A DNA stretch of 27,860 bases from UBA7398 sp947491605 (GTDB taxonomy: Bacteria > Actinomycetota > Actinomycetes > Nanopelagicales > Nanopelagicaceae): NCBI GenBank assembly GCA_947491605.1, contig CANLJW010000015.1, positions 1-27,860 on the forward strand. Reading direction: 5' to 3'. This document shows, piece by piece, positions 1 through 8,765 of this stretch. Below the pieces are notes generated by a model, which was not told the origin of the DNA, did no database searches, and saw only the letters and a program-made list of their open reading frames with translations. The position numbers were made by a program, and so were the translations under genes. Each line of letters opens with the position of its first letter. Position 1 is the stretch's first letter.

Positions 1-1
1 C

Positions 2-643
2 GCTCGCTATTTTTTCCGCGTACTTCAGCGCGACTTTTCGGAGCGCTGCCTCTGGGTCAATTCCATTTTCAACTGCCCATGCTGTGAATGTAAAAAGTGC
101 TTCCCCTAAATCACTTTCTAAATCTTTTGAATCTGCCATTGTTGAATTAGCAAGATTGGTATTTGGTCTAGCTAATTTATTCTTTTCAGCTCGATGTAAT
201 AGTTTTGCGGCTAATTGCAGCGCTGGTTGACCAAGCGGAACGCCATCAATCGGTGACGTACGACCTTTTTCTGCATTTTTAATCTGGTCCCAATTTTGTT
301 TAACTTCTGCGCTGGTATTAGCAACAACATCACCGAATACATGCGGATGCCGGCTAATCAATTTCTTTGTAACGCTCGCAGCAACATCATTTATAGAGAA
401 AGGCTGGGTCGGATCTTCCTCAGCAATTCGCGAATGAAAATAAACTTGCAATAGCAAGTCGCCGAGCTCTTCTTTAATTGCCTCGCGATCCCCGCTCTCG
501 ACCGCCTCAATATATTCGTAAGACTCTTCTAATAAATATTTGAGTAGGCTTTCGTGAGTTTGTTCGGCATCCCACGGACAACCTCCGGGTGAACGGAGGC
601 GATCCATTACTTCTGCTAAGCGTTTTAGCTCATCAGTATTCAT
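2..643 (-). CDS. mazG: MazG nucleoside triphosphate pyrophosphohydrolase, 3' end cut by window edge
   Basis: House-cleaning pyrophosphatase that hydrolyses NTPs or dNTPs to monophosphates in the cytoplasm. I translated it by hand from an ATG at 641-643; 214 codons are visible before the left edge. The N-terminal stretch reads LRSPGGCPWDAEQTHESL (about residues 16-33), the MazG signature. It is followed by the acidic metal-binding helix with EELGDLLLQVYFHSRIAEE (about residues 63-81), then HPHVFGDV and the paired NWDQIKNAEKGR segment. The C terminus is missing only because the window ends. It lies 18 bp downstream of the SurA-like lipoprotein gene on the same strand and is probably cotranscribed from mfd. 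The order mfd, lipoprotein, mazG is known in other actinobacteria. Family call is secure; the exact substrate cannot be read from sequence. Confidence 0.95.
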   Translation of the reverse strand, partial: MNTDELKRLAEVMDRLRSPGGCPWDAEQTHESLLKYLLEESYEYIEAVESGDREAIKEELGDLLLQVYFHSRIAEEDPTQPFSINDVAASVTKKLISRHPHVFGDVVANTSAEVKQNWDQIKNAEKGRTSPIDGVPLGQPALQLAAKLLHRAEKNKLARPNTNLANSTMADSKDLESDLGEALFTFTAWAVENGIDPEAALRKVALKYAEKIAS

Positions 644-661
644 ACGGGATATCTAAATCTA

Positions 662-1261
662 TTATGGGGTTACAGCGCCGTTTGTAGCATCTGCTGCTTC
701 TATTTGTGCAGTTAAATCGTTCCATTTACCAAACTTTGGATTAATCACAATTTTCAACGCTTTAGCTTTTTCAATAACTAATTGTTGAATTGCAGTTCCA
801 GCGTCCGCTTCAGAAAGCCCAGAGTTAATTGCGGCTTGAGATAGTTTTGCCACGATTAAATCGCGGCGGAAAATATCAACCAAGTTCGAAGGTGCCAGCG
901 TTGCATTAACTAATACGTTTGGTAGCGCAGGTTCGCCACCAACTTGGCCAAGAATTTTGATTCGGTAAGCATCTATTTCTGCTTGGGTAATTTTAATATT
1001 GCTTTCAATTGCTACTTCTTCAATAATTTTGTTAGTGATGAAAAATTGTAATTGGCTCCGGTTTAACGCATCGCCAGTCTCTAATTGCATCTGGGAAGTA
1101 TCAGTCTTCGCGCGCTCTGCCAAGATCTCTGCGATGCTATCTTCAACCATCTTCATCGAAATTTCAGAGCCACCGATAGTTGCGGCCGAACTCATATTTG
1201 AGCAGCCAGCTAGGAATAGACCGCTCGCCACAATTAGCGCAATCGCCATAAATTTTTTCAC
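662..1261 (-). CDS. SurA N-terminal-like lipoprotein (periplasmic chaperone-like)
   Basis: Predicted secreted lipoprotein of 200 codons including stop. A GTG start at 1259-1261 gives a short n-region (VKKF), a hydrophobic core and a lipobox LFLAGC with the lipidated cysteine at about residue 20. A longer reading to an ATG at 1339 would overlap the end of mfd and bury the signal peptide, so I reject it. The mature part is helical and resembles the SurA N-terminal chaperone domain (QLQFFITNKIIEEVAIESN, then ITQAEIDAYRIKILGQ). I see no parvulin PPIase domain after it, so if the family call is right it is a chaperone or anchor, not an isomerase. The gene begins 13 bp after the mfd stop and ends 18 bp before mazG, so one transcript is likely. 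Function is inferred from family resemblance only. Confidence 0.8.
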   Translation of the reverse strand: MKKFMAIALIVASGLFLAGCSNMSSAATIGGSEISMKMVEDSIAEILAERAKTDTSQMQLETGDALNRSQLQFFITNKIIEEVAIESNIKITQAEIDAYRIKILGQVGGEPALPNVLVNATLAPSNLVDIFRRDLIVAKLSQAAINSGLSEADAGTAIQQLVIEKAKALKIVINPKFGKWNDLTAQIEAADATNGAVTP

Positions 1262-1274
1262 GAAGAACTCACTT

Positions 1275-4200
1275 TCATTTAGTCGAAGTAATTGCCTGCA
1301 TCGCCCAGGTAAGGAGTTCAGTATTCCGTATCTCTTCACTTTCTGAAGAATCGGCTATGGATGAGCGTCCGGATTGCAGGTTTAACGGGGCTTTTGGCCG
1401 GGCAATCAAGATTACTTTTATTGCGCTTTTAATAAGCGTGCCCGGATAGAGACGCTGCATCCGTAGTTGTGTGGATTCGGGGAGTAGAACTTCGCCAATC
1501 CGAAGATAATTTCCTTGGAGGATTACTTCAGTAATGCCAAGGTTCTTAGCCATAACTCGTAGCGCAGCTACTTTCAGTAAAACGTTAACCACGCTGGTTG
1601 GCTCACCAAAGCGATCCACCATCTCTTCACGAATCGCATCGATATCCCGCTCTTGTTGCGCATCAGCCAGGCGCCGATATATGTCGAGGCGTAACCGTTC
1701 ACCTGGAATGTAATCGTGCGGCAAATGTGCAGTAACTGGAAGTTCTATCCGACATTCTTTTAGGCGAGGCGTCTCTTCAAAGTAACCAGTTTTATACTCA
1801 TTAACCGCTTCGCCAACCATCCGCATATATAAGTCAAAGCCAACATCCGCAATGTGTCCGCTCTGTTCACCGCCGAGTAAATTTCCGGCGCCACGAATTT
1901 CTAAATCTTTTAAAGCAACTTGCATTCCAGAACCTAAATCAGTGTGTGTTGAGATCGTGGTTAATCGATCGAGCGCAAGTTCAGTTAGCGGTTTATCTGC
2001 TGGGTATAAAAAGTAGGCATATGCGCGCTCTCGACTTCGGCCAACTCGACCACGAATTTGATGTAGCTGAGAAAGGCCAAATAAATCAGCACGTTCAACT
2101 AATAAGGTATTTGCATTAGCAACATCAATTCCGTTTTCAATAATTGTGGTGCAAACTAAAATATCGAACTCACGGTTCCAAAAAGCCAGGATTACTTCTT
2201 CCAACGCAGTTTCATTCATCTGGCCATGCGCAATTGCAATTCGAGCTTCTGGCACCAAAGTTCGCAACTTTGCCGCTGCGATATCAATGCTCTCGACTCG
2301 GTTGTGAATATAGAAAATTTGGCCGTCCCGAAGCAATTCGCGATGGATTGCTGCAGTTACTTGCTTATCATCTTGCGGGCCCACATAGGTAAGTACGGGA
2401 TGACGTTCTTCCGGTGGCGTTGCAATTGTGGACATTTCTCGAATTCCAGTAATCGCCATTTCCAAAGTTCGTGGAATTGGCGTAGCAGACATGGAGAGCA
2501 CATCTACCGAGGTCCGCATTTTCTTTAGGCTCTCTTTATGTTCTACGCCAAACCGTTGTTCCTCATCAACAATTACTAAACCAAGATCCCTAATAACTAC
2601 ATCCTGCGAAAGCAATCGATGAGTGCCGATCACAATATCAATCGAGCCGTGGGCTAACCCATCGAGAATTTCCTTATTTTCTTTAGTTGAGTTAAATCGA
2701 GATAAACCTGCGACTTTAATCGGAAATCCAGTGTATCTATCGGTAAAGGTAGCGAGGTGTTGTTGCACTAAGAGCGTAGTTGGAACCAATACTGCTACTT
2801 GCTTACCGTCTTGCACCGCTTTAAATGCAGCGCGCACTGCAATTTCAGTTTTGCCATAGCCAACATCGCCACAAACAACTCGATCCATCGGATATGGCCG
2901 CTCCATATCGCGTTTAACTTCATCAATAGTGGAAAGTTGATCTGGAGTTTCTACATATACAAATGCATCTTCTAACTCGCGTTGCCATGGCGTATCGGCT
3001 GAAAAAGCAAAACCTGGCGCGCTGGTACGCGCAGCATAAAGTCGAATTAATTCACCAGCTATTTCCTTTACCGCTTTCCGTGCTCGAGATTTTGCTTTTA
3101 TCCAATCGGACCCGCCGATTCGGTGTACCGCTGGCGCTTCACCACCGACATATCTTGTTACTTGTTCAAGGCCATCGGTCGGAACATAAATGCGATCACC
3201 CGGTTGGCCGCGCTTGGAAGATGCGTATTCGATTACTAAATATTCACGAATTGCGCCACCGAAATCTCGCTTAACTAGTTCGATATATCTACCAACGCCA
3301 TGTTGTTCATGTACAACATAATCGCTCGCTTTTAGTTCTAATGGATCAATGGTTTTCTTGCGGCGTGATGGCATTTTTGCACCATCTCCTGTGGTGTTTC
3401 GATGCCCTGAAATATCTTTATCAGTGATTAATACAACTTTTATAACATCGTTAATAAAGCCAAACTCAAGACTTGAAGTTGTAACGATTACGCCATCTCT
3501 GGTTGGCGCGTTTTTTATCGACTCACTTTTTCTTACTGGTACATCGGAATCAACCAAAATATCGAAAAAACGATCGGCTAATCCATGGCTATGCGCAGAT
3601 AAGAGAACTAAGTAACCGTTGCGGAACCAATTGGCGATATCTGCAACAACTTTTTCGTTATTGCCTTTATAAGGTTCATGTGGCAAAAAATCTGCGATAA
3701 ATGTCGAATCGTCGCCACCAAAGTTATTGATGCTGCGCCAACCAAAACTACGACTATTTTGGGCGTACTCGCGAAGTTCATCAAATGATGAATAAGTTCC
3801 ACCGCCTAATAAATTACGCAAATCAATGGGAGTGGCGCCACCGTTTGCGGCGTTAGACCAAGCTGCTTCCAAAAACTCATTGCTAGTATTTACTAAGTCG
3901 AGCGTTCGGGATCTATTTCGTTCTTCATCTAAAAGAATTAGTTCGCTCCCCTTGCTTAAATAAGAGAGAAGCGGCTTCATCGAAGGCGATAGCGCTGACG
4001 CTAGCGACTCCATGCCTTCTACATAAGTACCTTCCGAAATTCGAGTACAAATATCACTTAGCTCTGGATATGTACCAGCTAGCGCAAGTGCGCGGGCCTT
4101 TACATCATCAGTAATTAAAAGTTCGCGACACGGCAATATTTCTAATTTTCCAAGATAGGGGGTAAAAGTTCTTTGATCAGAGACTGCGAAATAGCGCATC

Positions 4201-4787
4201 TCTTCAATTTCATCACCGAAAAAATCAATACGGACTGGATGTTCTTCTAGCGGTGGAAAAATATCTACGATGCCGCCACGAACTGCAAAATCTCCGCGCC
4301 GCTCTACTAAATCCGTTCGGGTGTAAGCCATAAAAGTAAGTTGCGAAACCAATTTAGAAAGCGATATCTCTACTCCTATTTCTAATTGCTGTAATGGAGT
4401 TTCGGTGATGGTGCCTACAAGTGGTTGAATTAAGGATCTGATTGGTGCGATAAGTATTTTTGCTTTTCCAGTTGCGTTCTGTAATTGATATAGCGCATGA
4501 ATTCGTTGCGCGACTGTGTCGCTCTTTGGACTTAATTTTTCATGTGGCAGGGTTTCCCAAGCCGGAAATTGAATTATTGCTTCTTTACCCAATATTGCCG
4601 ACAACTCATTCCCGATATCTTCGGCGCGACGGCTTGAGTGCGTGACAATTACGATTGGCTTGGTGCTTGCGCGATGGCTTAATAGAAATGGCGTAAGCGA
4701 TTGCACACAGACAACATCAGTTATTGCTTCTGTAAAGTACTTATCGAGATCGATTGCTCGTCCAAGTACATCTAAAAACCCTTGCAT
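1275..4787 (-). CDS. mfd: Transcription-repair coupling factor Mfd
   Basis: DNA translocase that removes RNA polymerase stalled at lesions and recruits UvrA for transcription-coupled nucleotide excision repair. It has 1170 residues, normal for the family. In order I see a UvrB-like N-terminal module with DIFPPLEEHPVRIDFFGDEI, the CarD-like RNA-polymerase-interacting domain near residue 490 (YVVHEQHGVGRYIEL), Walker A near 640 (GDVGYGKTE), the DEEQ box near 740 (VIVDEEQRFG), an SATPIPRTL motif, helicase motif VI near 910 (RGRVGRS) and the C-terminal TRCF domain near 1030 (GERLRLDIYRRL). The reading frame extends 21 codons further upstream, but I choose the ATG at 4785-4787 because AAAGGAG sits five bases before it. 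The 148-bp gap before it suggests its own promoter. It is followed after 13 bp by the lipoprotein gene. Confidence 0.97.
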   Translation of the reverse strand: MQGFLDVLGRAIDLDKYFTEAITDVVCVQSLTPFLLSHRASTKPIVIVTHSSRRAEDIGNELSAILGKEAIIQFPAWETLPHEKLSPKSDTVAQRIHALYQLQNATGKAKILIAPIRSLIQPLVGTITETPLQQLEIGVEISLSKLVSQLTFMAYTRTDLVERRGDFAVRGGIVDIFPPLEEHPVRIDFFGDEIEEMRYFAVSDQRTFTPYLGKLEILPCRELLITDDVKARALALAGTYPELSDICTRISEGTYVEGMESLASALSPSMKPLLSYLSKGSELILLDEERNRSRTLDLVNTSNEFLEAAWSNAANGGATPIDLRNLLGGGTYSSFDELREYAQNSRSFGWRSINNFGGDDSTFIADFLPHEPYKGNNEKVVADIANWFRNGYLVLLSAHSHGLADRFFDILVDSDVPVRKSESIKNAPTRDGVIVTTSSLEFGFINDVIKVVLITDKDISGHRNTTGDGAKMPSRRKKTIDPLELKASDYVVHEQHGVGRYIELVKRDFGGAIREYLVIEYASSKRGQPGDRIYVPTDGLEQVTRYVGGEAPAVHRIGGSDWIKAKSRARKAVKEIAGELIRLYAARTSAPGFAFSADTPWQRELEDAFVYVETPDQLSTIDEVKRDMERPYPMDRVVCGDVGYGKTEIAVRAAFKAVQDGKQVAVLVPTTLLVQQHLATFTDRYTGFPIKVAGLSRFNSTKENKEILDGLAHGSIDIVIGTHRLLSQDVVIRDLGLVIVDEEQRFGVEHKESLKKMRTSVDVLSMSATPIPRTLEMAITGIREMSTIATPPEERHPVLTYVGPQDDKQVTAAIHRELLRDGQIFYIHNRVESIDIAAAKLRTLVPEARIAIAHGQMNETALEEVILAFWNREFDILVCTTIIENGIDVANANTLLVERADLFGLSQLHQIRGRVGRSRERAYAYFLYPADKPLTELALDRLTTISTHTDLGSGMQVALKDLEIRGAGNLLGGEQSGHIADVGFDLYMRMVGEAVNEYKTGYFEETPRLKECRIELPVTAHLPHDYIPGERLRLDIYRRLADAQQERDIDAIREEMVDRFGEPTSVVNVLLKVAALRVMAKNLGITEVILQGNYLRIGEVLLPESTQLRMQRLYPGTLIKSAIKVILIARPKAPLNLQSGRSSIADSSESEEIRNTELLTWAMQAITSTK

Positions 4788-4868
4788 CACCACTCCTTTC
4801 ATACTTGCGCAACGCGAATTGGCCCCAACTTTCAATACCTGGGGTATCAAAGGGGGCTTACAAAGGAG

Positions 4869-4874
4869 ATTCTA
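4869..4874 (-). promoter_or_regulatory. Possible -10 element for mfd
   Basis: In the 148-bp gap between pth and mfd the minus strand carries TAGAAT, a good actinobacterial -10 match, about 80 bp before the chosen mfd start. I do not find a convincing -35 at 16-19 bp, so this is tentative. Between it and the gene lies a small inverted repeat, ATACC-TGG-GGTAT (4835-4847 on the plus strand). Confidence 0.3.
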
Positions 4875-4935
4875 CCGTCGACTTGCGATTAAGGAGTATT
4901 TCTTCACCGTTAATTGGTAAACCGATAAAGAGAAT

Positions 4936-5517
4936 TTAAGAATTAAAATCTTGTTGGGTTTTTTCGAGTCCTTGCGTGATTAGCGATTCAATGGCGTCGC
5001 CACCCTCGGCTAGAAAGACTTCAAGATCTTTCTTCTCTTGGCTAGCAAATTGCTTTAGCACAAAATCAGCTGGATCTTGCTGGCCTTGTGGGCGACCAAT
5101 TCCCATTCGGATTCGGTAATACTCGCCGCTTCCCATTGATTGGGTAACACTTTTTAGACCATTGTGTCCGTTATCGCCGCCGCCAAGTTTTACTCGAATC
5201 GAATTGAATTCAATATCTAATTCATCATGCAAAACAATAATCTGATCTGGCGCGATTGAAAAATAATCAGCTAAACCTTTTACTGGGCCGCCAGATTCAT
5301 TCATATACGAACGCGGTCTTGCCAGAATTAAAACTGGAGTTTCGCCGCCAACGCCTAATCGAATTTCAGCAATATCTGCGCGCGCTTTATGAGAAGAAAA
5401 CTTTGCTTGAGATTGTGCCGCCATTCGCTCAACTACAAGCGCGCCAATATTGTGACGAGTATTCGCATATTCCGGGCCTGGATTACCTAGTCCGACAATG
5501 AGCCAACGATTAGCCAT
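4936..5517 (-). CDS. pth: Peptidyl-tRNA hydrolase
   Basis: Cleaves the ester bond of prematurely released peptidyl-tRNA and recycles tRNA in the cytoplasm. It has 193 residues, the usual length. It opens with WLIVGLGNPGPEYANTRHNIG; Asn12 and catalytic His22 match the family's N10/H20 pair. HDELDIEF carries the conserved Asp near 95 and GGGDNGHNGLKS the conserved Asn and His of the active cleft. The RIRMGIGRPQ block near 140 is also typical. It starts 30 bp after the rplY stop, and the rplY-pth pair is a conserved actinobacterial arrangement. There is no obvious Shine-Dalgarno before the ATG, so translation may depend on readout from rplY. Confidence 0.97.
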   Translation of the reverse strand: MANRWLIVGLGNPGPEYANTRHNIGALVVERMAAQSQAKFSSHKARADIAEIRLGVGGETPVLILARPRSYMNESGGPVKGLADYFSIAPDQIIVLHDELDIEFNSIRVKLGGGDNGHNGLKSVTQSMGSGEYYRIRMGIGRPQGQQDPADFVLKQFASQEKKDLEVFLAEGGDAIESLITQGLEKTQQDFNS

Positions 5518-5547
5518 GGAGCAAGGTTAGCCTCGTCGAAAGAAAAG

Positions 5548-6183
5548 TTACTTCTTTTCTTCTTTCGCGGCTTCGCCTTCAGCTGGAGCAGCAGCTATTG
5601 CGGCAGCATCGCCTTCAACAGGTGCAACAACAACAACTTCTTCTTGTGCGGCACGAACTGAAAGGTGAACTACGGTCATTTTTAGATCACTTACTAGCGT
5701 TATGCCAGCAGGCAGGACTACATCAGCAGCGTACTTAGATTCGCCAGCCATTAGACCGGTCATATCGAGTTCTAAGAATGCTGGGATTGCAGTTGCTTCG
5801 GCTTCAACTTCAATTGTGTTGTTAACGTGTTCCAAAATTCCGTCGCGATCGAATTCACCAGTAGCGTGAACTGGGACTGCAACTATAACTTTTTCACCAC
5901 GTCGAACAATTACAAGATCAAGATGTTCGAGCGTTCCTTTTAGCGGATTGCGAACGATTGATTTAGGTAGTACTAATTCTGTTTTGCTGCCTAGGTCGAT
6001 ATCGAGAAGTACGTTTGCAGTCTTGATTGCAATTCCAACTTCACGTGCTGGAAGTGAGATATGAGTTGGCGCTTCGCCATGGCCATAAATAACCGCTGGA
6101 ACTAAGCCATCGCGTCGTGCTTTACGGGAAGGACCTTTACCAAATTCGGTACGAATTGTTCCCTTTATTGTTATTTCAGCCAT
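5548..6183 (-). CDS. rplY: 50S ribosomal protein bL25, long Ctc/TL5 form
   Basis: Binds 5S rRNA in the large ribosomal subunit. At 211 residues it is the two-domain Ctc/TL5 type, not the roughly 95-residue E. coli form. The N-terminal 5S-binding domain shows RTEFGKGPSRKARRDGLVPA and VIYGHGEAP, then VLPKSIVRNPLKGTLEHLDL. The second beta-rich domain follows (GEKVIVAVPVHATGEF onward). The tail is rich in Ala, Glu and Lys (about residues 185-211), as in other Ctc proteins. The start at 6183 is supported by AGGAG about ten bases upstream. The gene precedes pth by 30 bp and follows prs after a 129-bp gap that probably holds a promoter. Confidence 0.96.
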   Translation of the reverse strand: MAEITIKGTIRTEFGKGPSRKARRDGLVPAVIYGHGEAPTHISLPAREVGIAIKTANVLLDIDLGSKTELVLPKSIVRNPLKGTLEHLDLVIVRRGEKVIVAVPVHATGEFDRDGILEHVNNTIEVEAEATAIPAFLELDMTGLMAGESKYAADVVLPAGITLVSDLKMTVVHLSVRAAQEEVVVVAPVEGDAAAIAAAPAEGEAAKEEKK

Positions 6184-6251
6184 CTTCGTTTGCTCCTGTG
6201 TCTGCGTCGATTACGGATTGTCGAGATTTATCCCTCGCCGTTACATGCGAC

Positions 6252-6281
6252 AGATTAGTGGGAGCGGTCGAGTTAAAGCAA
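6252..6281 (-). promoter_or_regulatory. Candidate promoter for rplY-pth
   Basis: On the minus strand TTGCTT (6276-6281) is followed after 18 bp by TAATCT (6252-6257), about 70 bp before the rplY start. Both hexamers are reasonable sigma-70-type matches, and the position fits a promoter in the 129-bp prs-rplY gap. Downstream is the AGGAG ribosome site of rplY. Read by eye only. Confidence 0.4.
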
Positions 6282-6312
6282 AACGGCGATTATCTGCCGC
6301 GTAAAAGCGGGG

Positions 6313-7293
6313 CTAGCTCATCCCATCGAAAAGACTTGTGACTGAGCCATCTTCAAAAACTTCGCGGATAGCCCGGGCAATTAATGGCGCAATCGGGAGC
6401 ACCGTTAAATTCGAGAATTTATTCTCTTCCGAAATTGGCAACGTGTCGGTAATTACCACTTCACTCACTTTTGAATTACGTAATCGTTCCGCTGCAGGAC
6501 CAGAGAAAACTGCGTGAGTAGCAGCGACGATTACTTCTTTTGCACCGGCTTCGATAAGAGCATCTACTGCTTTAGTAATAGTTCCAGCAGTATCAATCAT
6601 GTCGTCAATTACTACACAAGTTTGTCCAGTTACATCACCAACAACTCGGCCAGTAATGGCTTCATTAGGAATTCGCGGATCGCGAGTCTTATGAATAAAT
6701 GCAATTGGGCAGCCGCCAAGCAGATCGCTCCAACGTTCTGCTACCCGTACCCGTCCGGAGTCTGGCGAAACAATGGTTAGACGGGTGCGATCAACTTTGC
6801 TGCCAACATAATTTGCAAGAAGTGGGAGTGCAAAAAGATGATCAACTGGTCCATCGAAGAATCCTTGAATTTGCGAAGTGTGTAGATCTACAACCATTAA
6901 TCGATCAGCACCTGCTGTTTTAAATAAATCGGCCATCAATCTTGCAGATATTGGTTCGCGACCGCGATGTTTTTTATCTTGGCGCGCATAGCCATAAAAA
7001 GGTGCAACTACGGTAATTCGTTTTGCGGAAGCACGCTTTAGCGCATCTACCATGATTAGTTGTTCCATGATCTGTTTATTAACCGGCGCTGTATGGCTTT
7101 GAATTACAAAAGCATCGCAACCACGAACGCTCTCTTCGAATCGCACAAAGATTTCACCGTTTGCGAAATCATATGCAGATGTTGGCGTTAACGGAATTCC
7201 TAATTCAGCAGCGACGCTATCGGCGAGTTCTGGATAACCACGACCAGAAAATAATCGGAGCCGTTTTTCAGAACTTAACCGAATCTCGCTCAT
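6313..7293 (-). CDS. prs: Ribose-phosphate pyrophosphokinase (PRPP synthetase)
   Basis: Makes PRPP from ribose 5-phosphate and ATP for purine, pyrimidine, His, Trp and NAD synthesis. It has 326 residues, normal for class I enzymes. I see the N-terminal FSGRGYPELADSVAAELG, the YDFANGEIFVRFEESVRG block, the flexible loop with YGYARQDKKHRGREPISA, the metal/ATP region MVVDLHTSQIQGFFDGPVDH and the PRPP-binding loop CVVIDDMIDTAGTITKA. The ATG overlaps the glmU stop in an ATGA, so the two are translationally coupled. The glmU-prs pairing is conserved in actinobacteria. AAAGGG lies about eight bases before the start, inside glmU. Confidence 0.97.
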   Translation of the reverse strand: MSEIRLSSEKRLRLFSGRGYPELADSVAAELGIPLTPTSAYDFANGEIFVRFEESVRGCDAFVIQSHTAPVNKQIMEQLIMVDALKRASAKRITVVAPFYGYARQDKKHRGREPISARLMADLFKTAGADRLMVVDLHTSQIQGFFDGPVDHLFALPLLANYVGSKVDRTRLTIVSPDSGRVRVAERWSDLLGGCPIAFIHKTRDPRIPNEAITGRVVGDVTGQTCVVIDDMIDTAGTITKAVDALIEAGAKEVIVAATHAVFSGPAAERLRNSKVSEVVITDTLPISEENKFSNLTVLPIAPLIARAIREVFEDGSVTSLFDGMS

Positions 7294-8714
7294 GAGGCAG
7301 ACCCTTTCACATTCTTAGCGGCTTCTGCGGATTTAGTACCTGGGCGTTTTCGTAATACCCAATCCAGAACATTTCGTTGCTTTGCGCGACCTACACCGAT
7401 TGCGCCAGCAGGCACATCCTCGGTGATGACCGATCCAGCTGCGGTATATGCGCCATCGCCAATCGTGACTGGTGCAACCAACATTGTGTCGCTGCCAATT
7501 CGGACATGATCACCAACTTCAGTGTGATGTTTTGCAACGCCATCGTAATTAACGAAAATAGTGGCAGCCCCAATATTTGTGCCAGTTCCAATTGAAGCAT
7601 CGCCCACATAAGAAAGGTGCGGGACTTTCGAACCTCGGCCAAGTGAAGAATTTTTCATCTCAACGAATGCGCCAACTTTTGCATCGGCCGAAATGTCATT
7701 GCCATCGCGTAAATATGAAAACGGGCCAATGTTTGCGTTTGCACCAATTGCGCTGCCGGCACAATGTGATTCCACAACTTTTGCGCCAGCCCCAACGCGG
7801 CAATTTGCCAGCGTGCTCCGAGGTCCAATCACTGCGCCAGATTCAATAACGGTATGCCCAGAAATAGAAGTGCCCGGCAGTAGCGTTACATTTGGCGCGA
7901 TTTCAGAGGTGAAATCCACCCAAGTTGTAGCCGGATCAAGAATTGAAACTCCGCTCACCATAAGTGCATGATTAATCCGATCGCGCATAAATGCGGCACA
8001 CTCTGAAAGTTGGGAGCGGTCATTAATTCCGAGTATCTCAGTAAAGTTATTTACAACAATCGGAATTACCTTCGCGCCATCGGCTTTCATAATTGCGATT
8101 ACATCAGTTAAATACTCTTCACCTTGCACATTTGCGGTCGTGATTTTTGTGAGCGCTACAGCGAGCGCTTTTGCATCAAATAGATAAACCCCGGAATTGA
8201 TCTCCGCAATGTCACGTTCGACTTCGCTCGCATCGCGCTCTTCAACAATCTTAAGAAGTTCATCGTTCTCGTCCCGAATAATTCGGCCATAACCAAATGG
8301 ATCTGGAAGCTCAGCCGTCAACACTGTTGCAGCCGCTCCAGCTTTAATGTGTTCGGCAAAAAGTTCACTGAGCGTTAATCCAGTAAGCAATGGGGTATCG
8401 CCAGCGGTAACCAAGATAGTTCCTTCAACTGCGCCGACTTCGAGCGCTAATCGAACTGCGTGGCCAGTGCCATTTCGTTTTGCTTGCAAGACTGGGTGCG
8501 CTTTAGGGGCAATCTCGTTTAGGTGCGAAGTGACTTCTTCATGTTGCGCGCCAACAACTACGCGAGTGTGAGTTGGTTGCAATTCTGAAACTGCGTGAAG
8601 TACATGTGAGAGAAGTGAGCGTCCTGCGATTTCGTGTAAAACTTTCGCAGTTGTTGATTTCATTCGGGTGCCATCACCCGCGGCCAGAACTATTGCAAGA
8701 TCTAGGCGATTCAA
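7290..8714 (-). CDS. glmU: Bifunctional GlmU: GlcNAc-1-P uridyltransferase / GlcN-1-P acetyltransferase
   Basis: Performs the last two steps of UDP-GlcNAc synthesis for peptidoglycan. It has 474 residues. The N-terminal pyrophosphorylase domain (1 to about 230) has the signature LAAGDGTRMKS, QAKRNGTGHAVRLAL, GDTPLL and EINSGVYLFD. The C-terminal left-handed beta-helix (about 250-450) shows repeated hexapeptides and the acetyl-CoA region HLSYVGDASIGTGTNIGAA. The start codon is TTG at 8712-8714. I keep it because GAGGAG stands five to six bases upstream and no ATG fits before the LAAGDGTRMKS motif. It overlaps prs by four bases and lies just downstream of tRNA-Gln, possibly on the same transcript. 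Confidence 0.97.
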   Translation of the reverse strand: MNRLDLAIVLAAGDGTRMKSTTAKVLHEIAGRSLLSHVLHAVSELQPTHTRVVVGAQHEEVTSHLNEIAPKAHPVLQAKRNGTGHAVRLALEVGAVEGTILVTAGDTPLLTGLTLSELFAEHIKAGAAATVLTAELPDPFGYGRIIRDENDELLKIVEERDASEVERDIAEINSGVYLFDAKALAVALTKITTANVQGEEYLTDVIAIMKADGAKVIPIVVNNFTEILGINDRSQLSECAAFMRDRINHALMVSGVSILDPATTWVDFTSEIAPNVTLLPGTSISGHTVIESGAVIGPRSTLANCRVGAGAKVVESHCAGSAIGANANIGPFSYLRDGNDISADAKVGAFVEMKNSSLGRGSKVPHLSYVGDASIGTGTNIGAATIFVNYDGVAKHHTEVGDHVRIGSDTMLVAPVTIGDGAYTAAGSVITEDVPAGAIGVGRAKQRNVLDWVLRKRPGTKSAEAAKNVKGSAS

Positions 8715-8765
8715 CAGCGCTCCTCACTCTGGTCTAGCCGAAGCCTAACTATCTCCTTATGGTCG

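Noticed and set aside
1262..1339. Longer N terminus of the SurA-like protein, beginning MKRYGILNS
   Set aside because: It overlaps the end of mfd and places about 26 polar residues before the signal peptide; the GTG at 1261 gives a normal lipoprotein signal.
2144..2859. Plus-strand frames inside mfd (and similar frames inside glmU, metG and others)
   Set aside because: They lack ribosome sites and family motifs and are shadows of strong minus-strand genes.
6297..6310. Hairpin CCGC-GTAAAA-GCGG after prs as a terminator
   Set aside because: The stem is only four pairs and no T tract follows on the minus strand.
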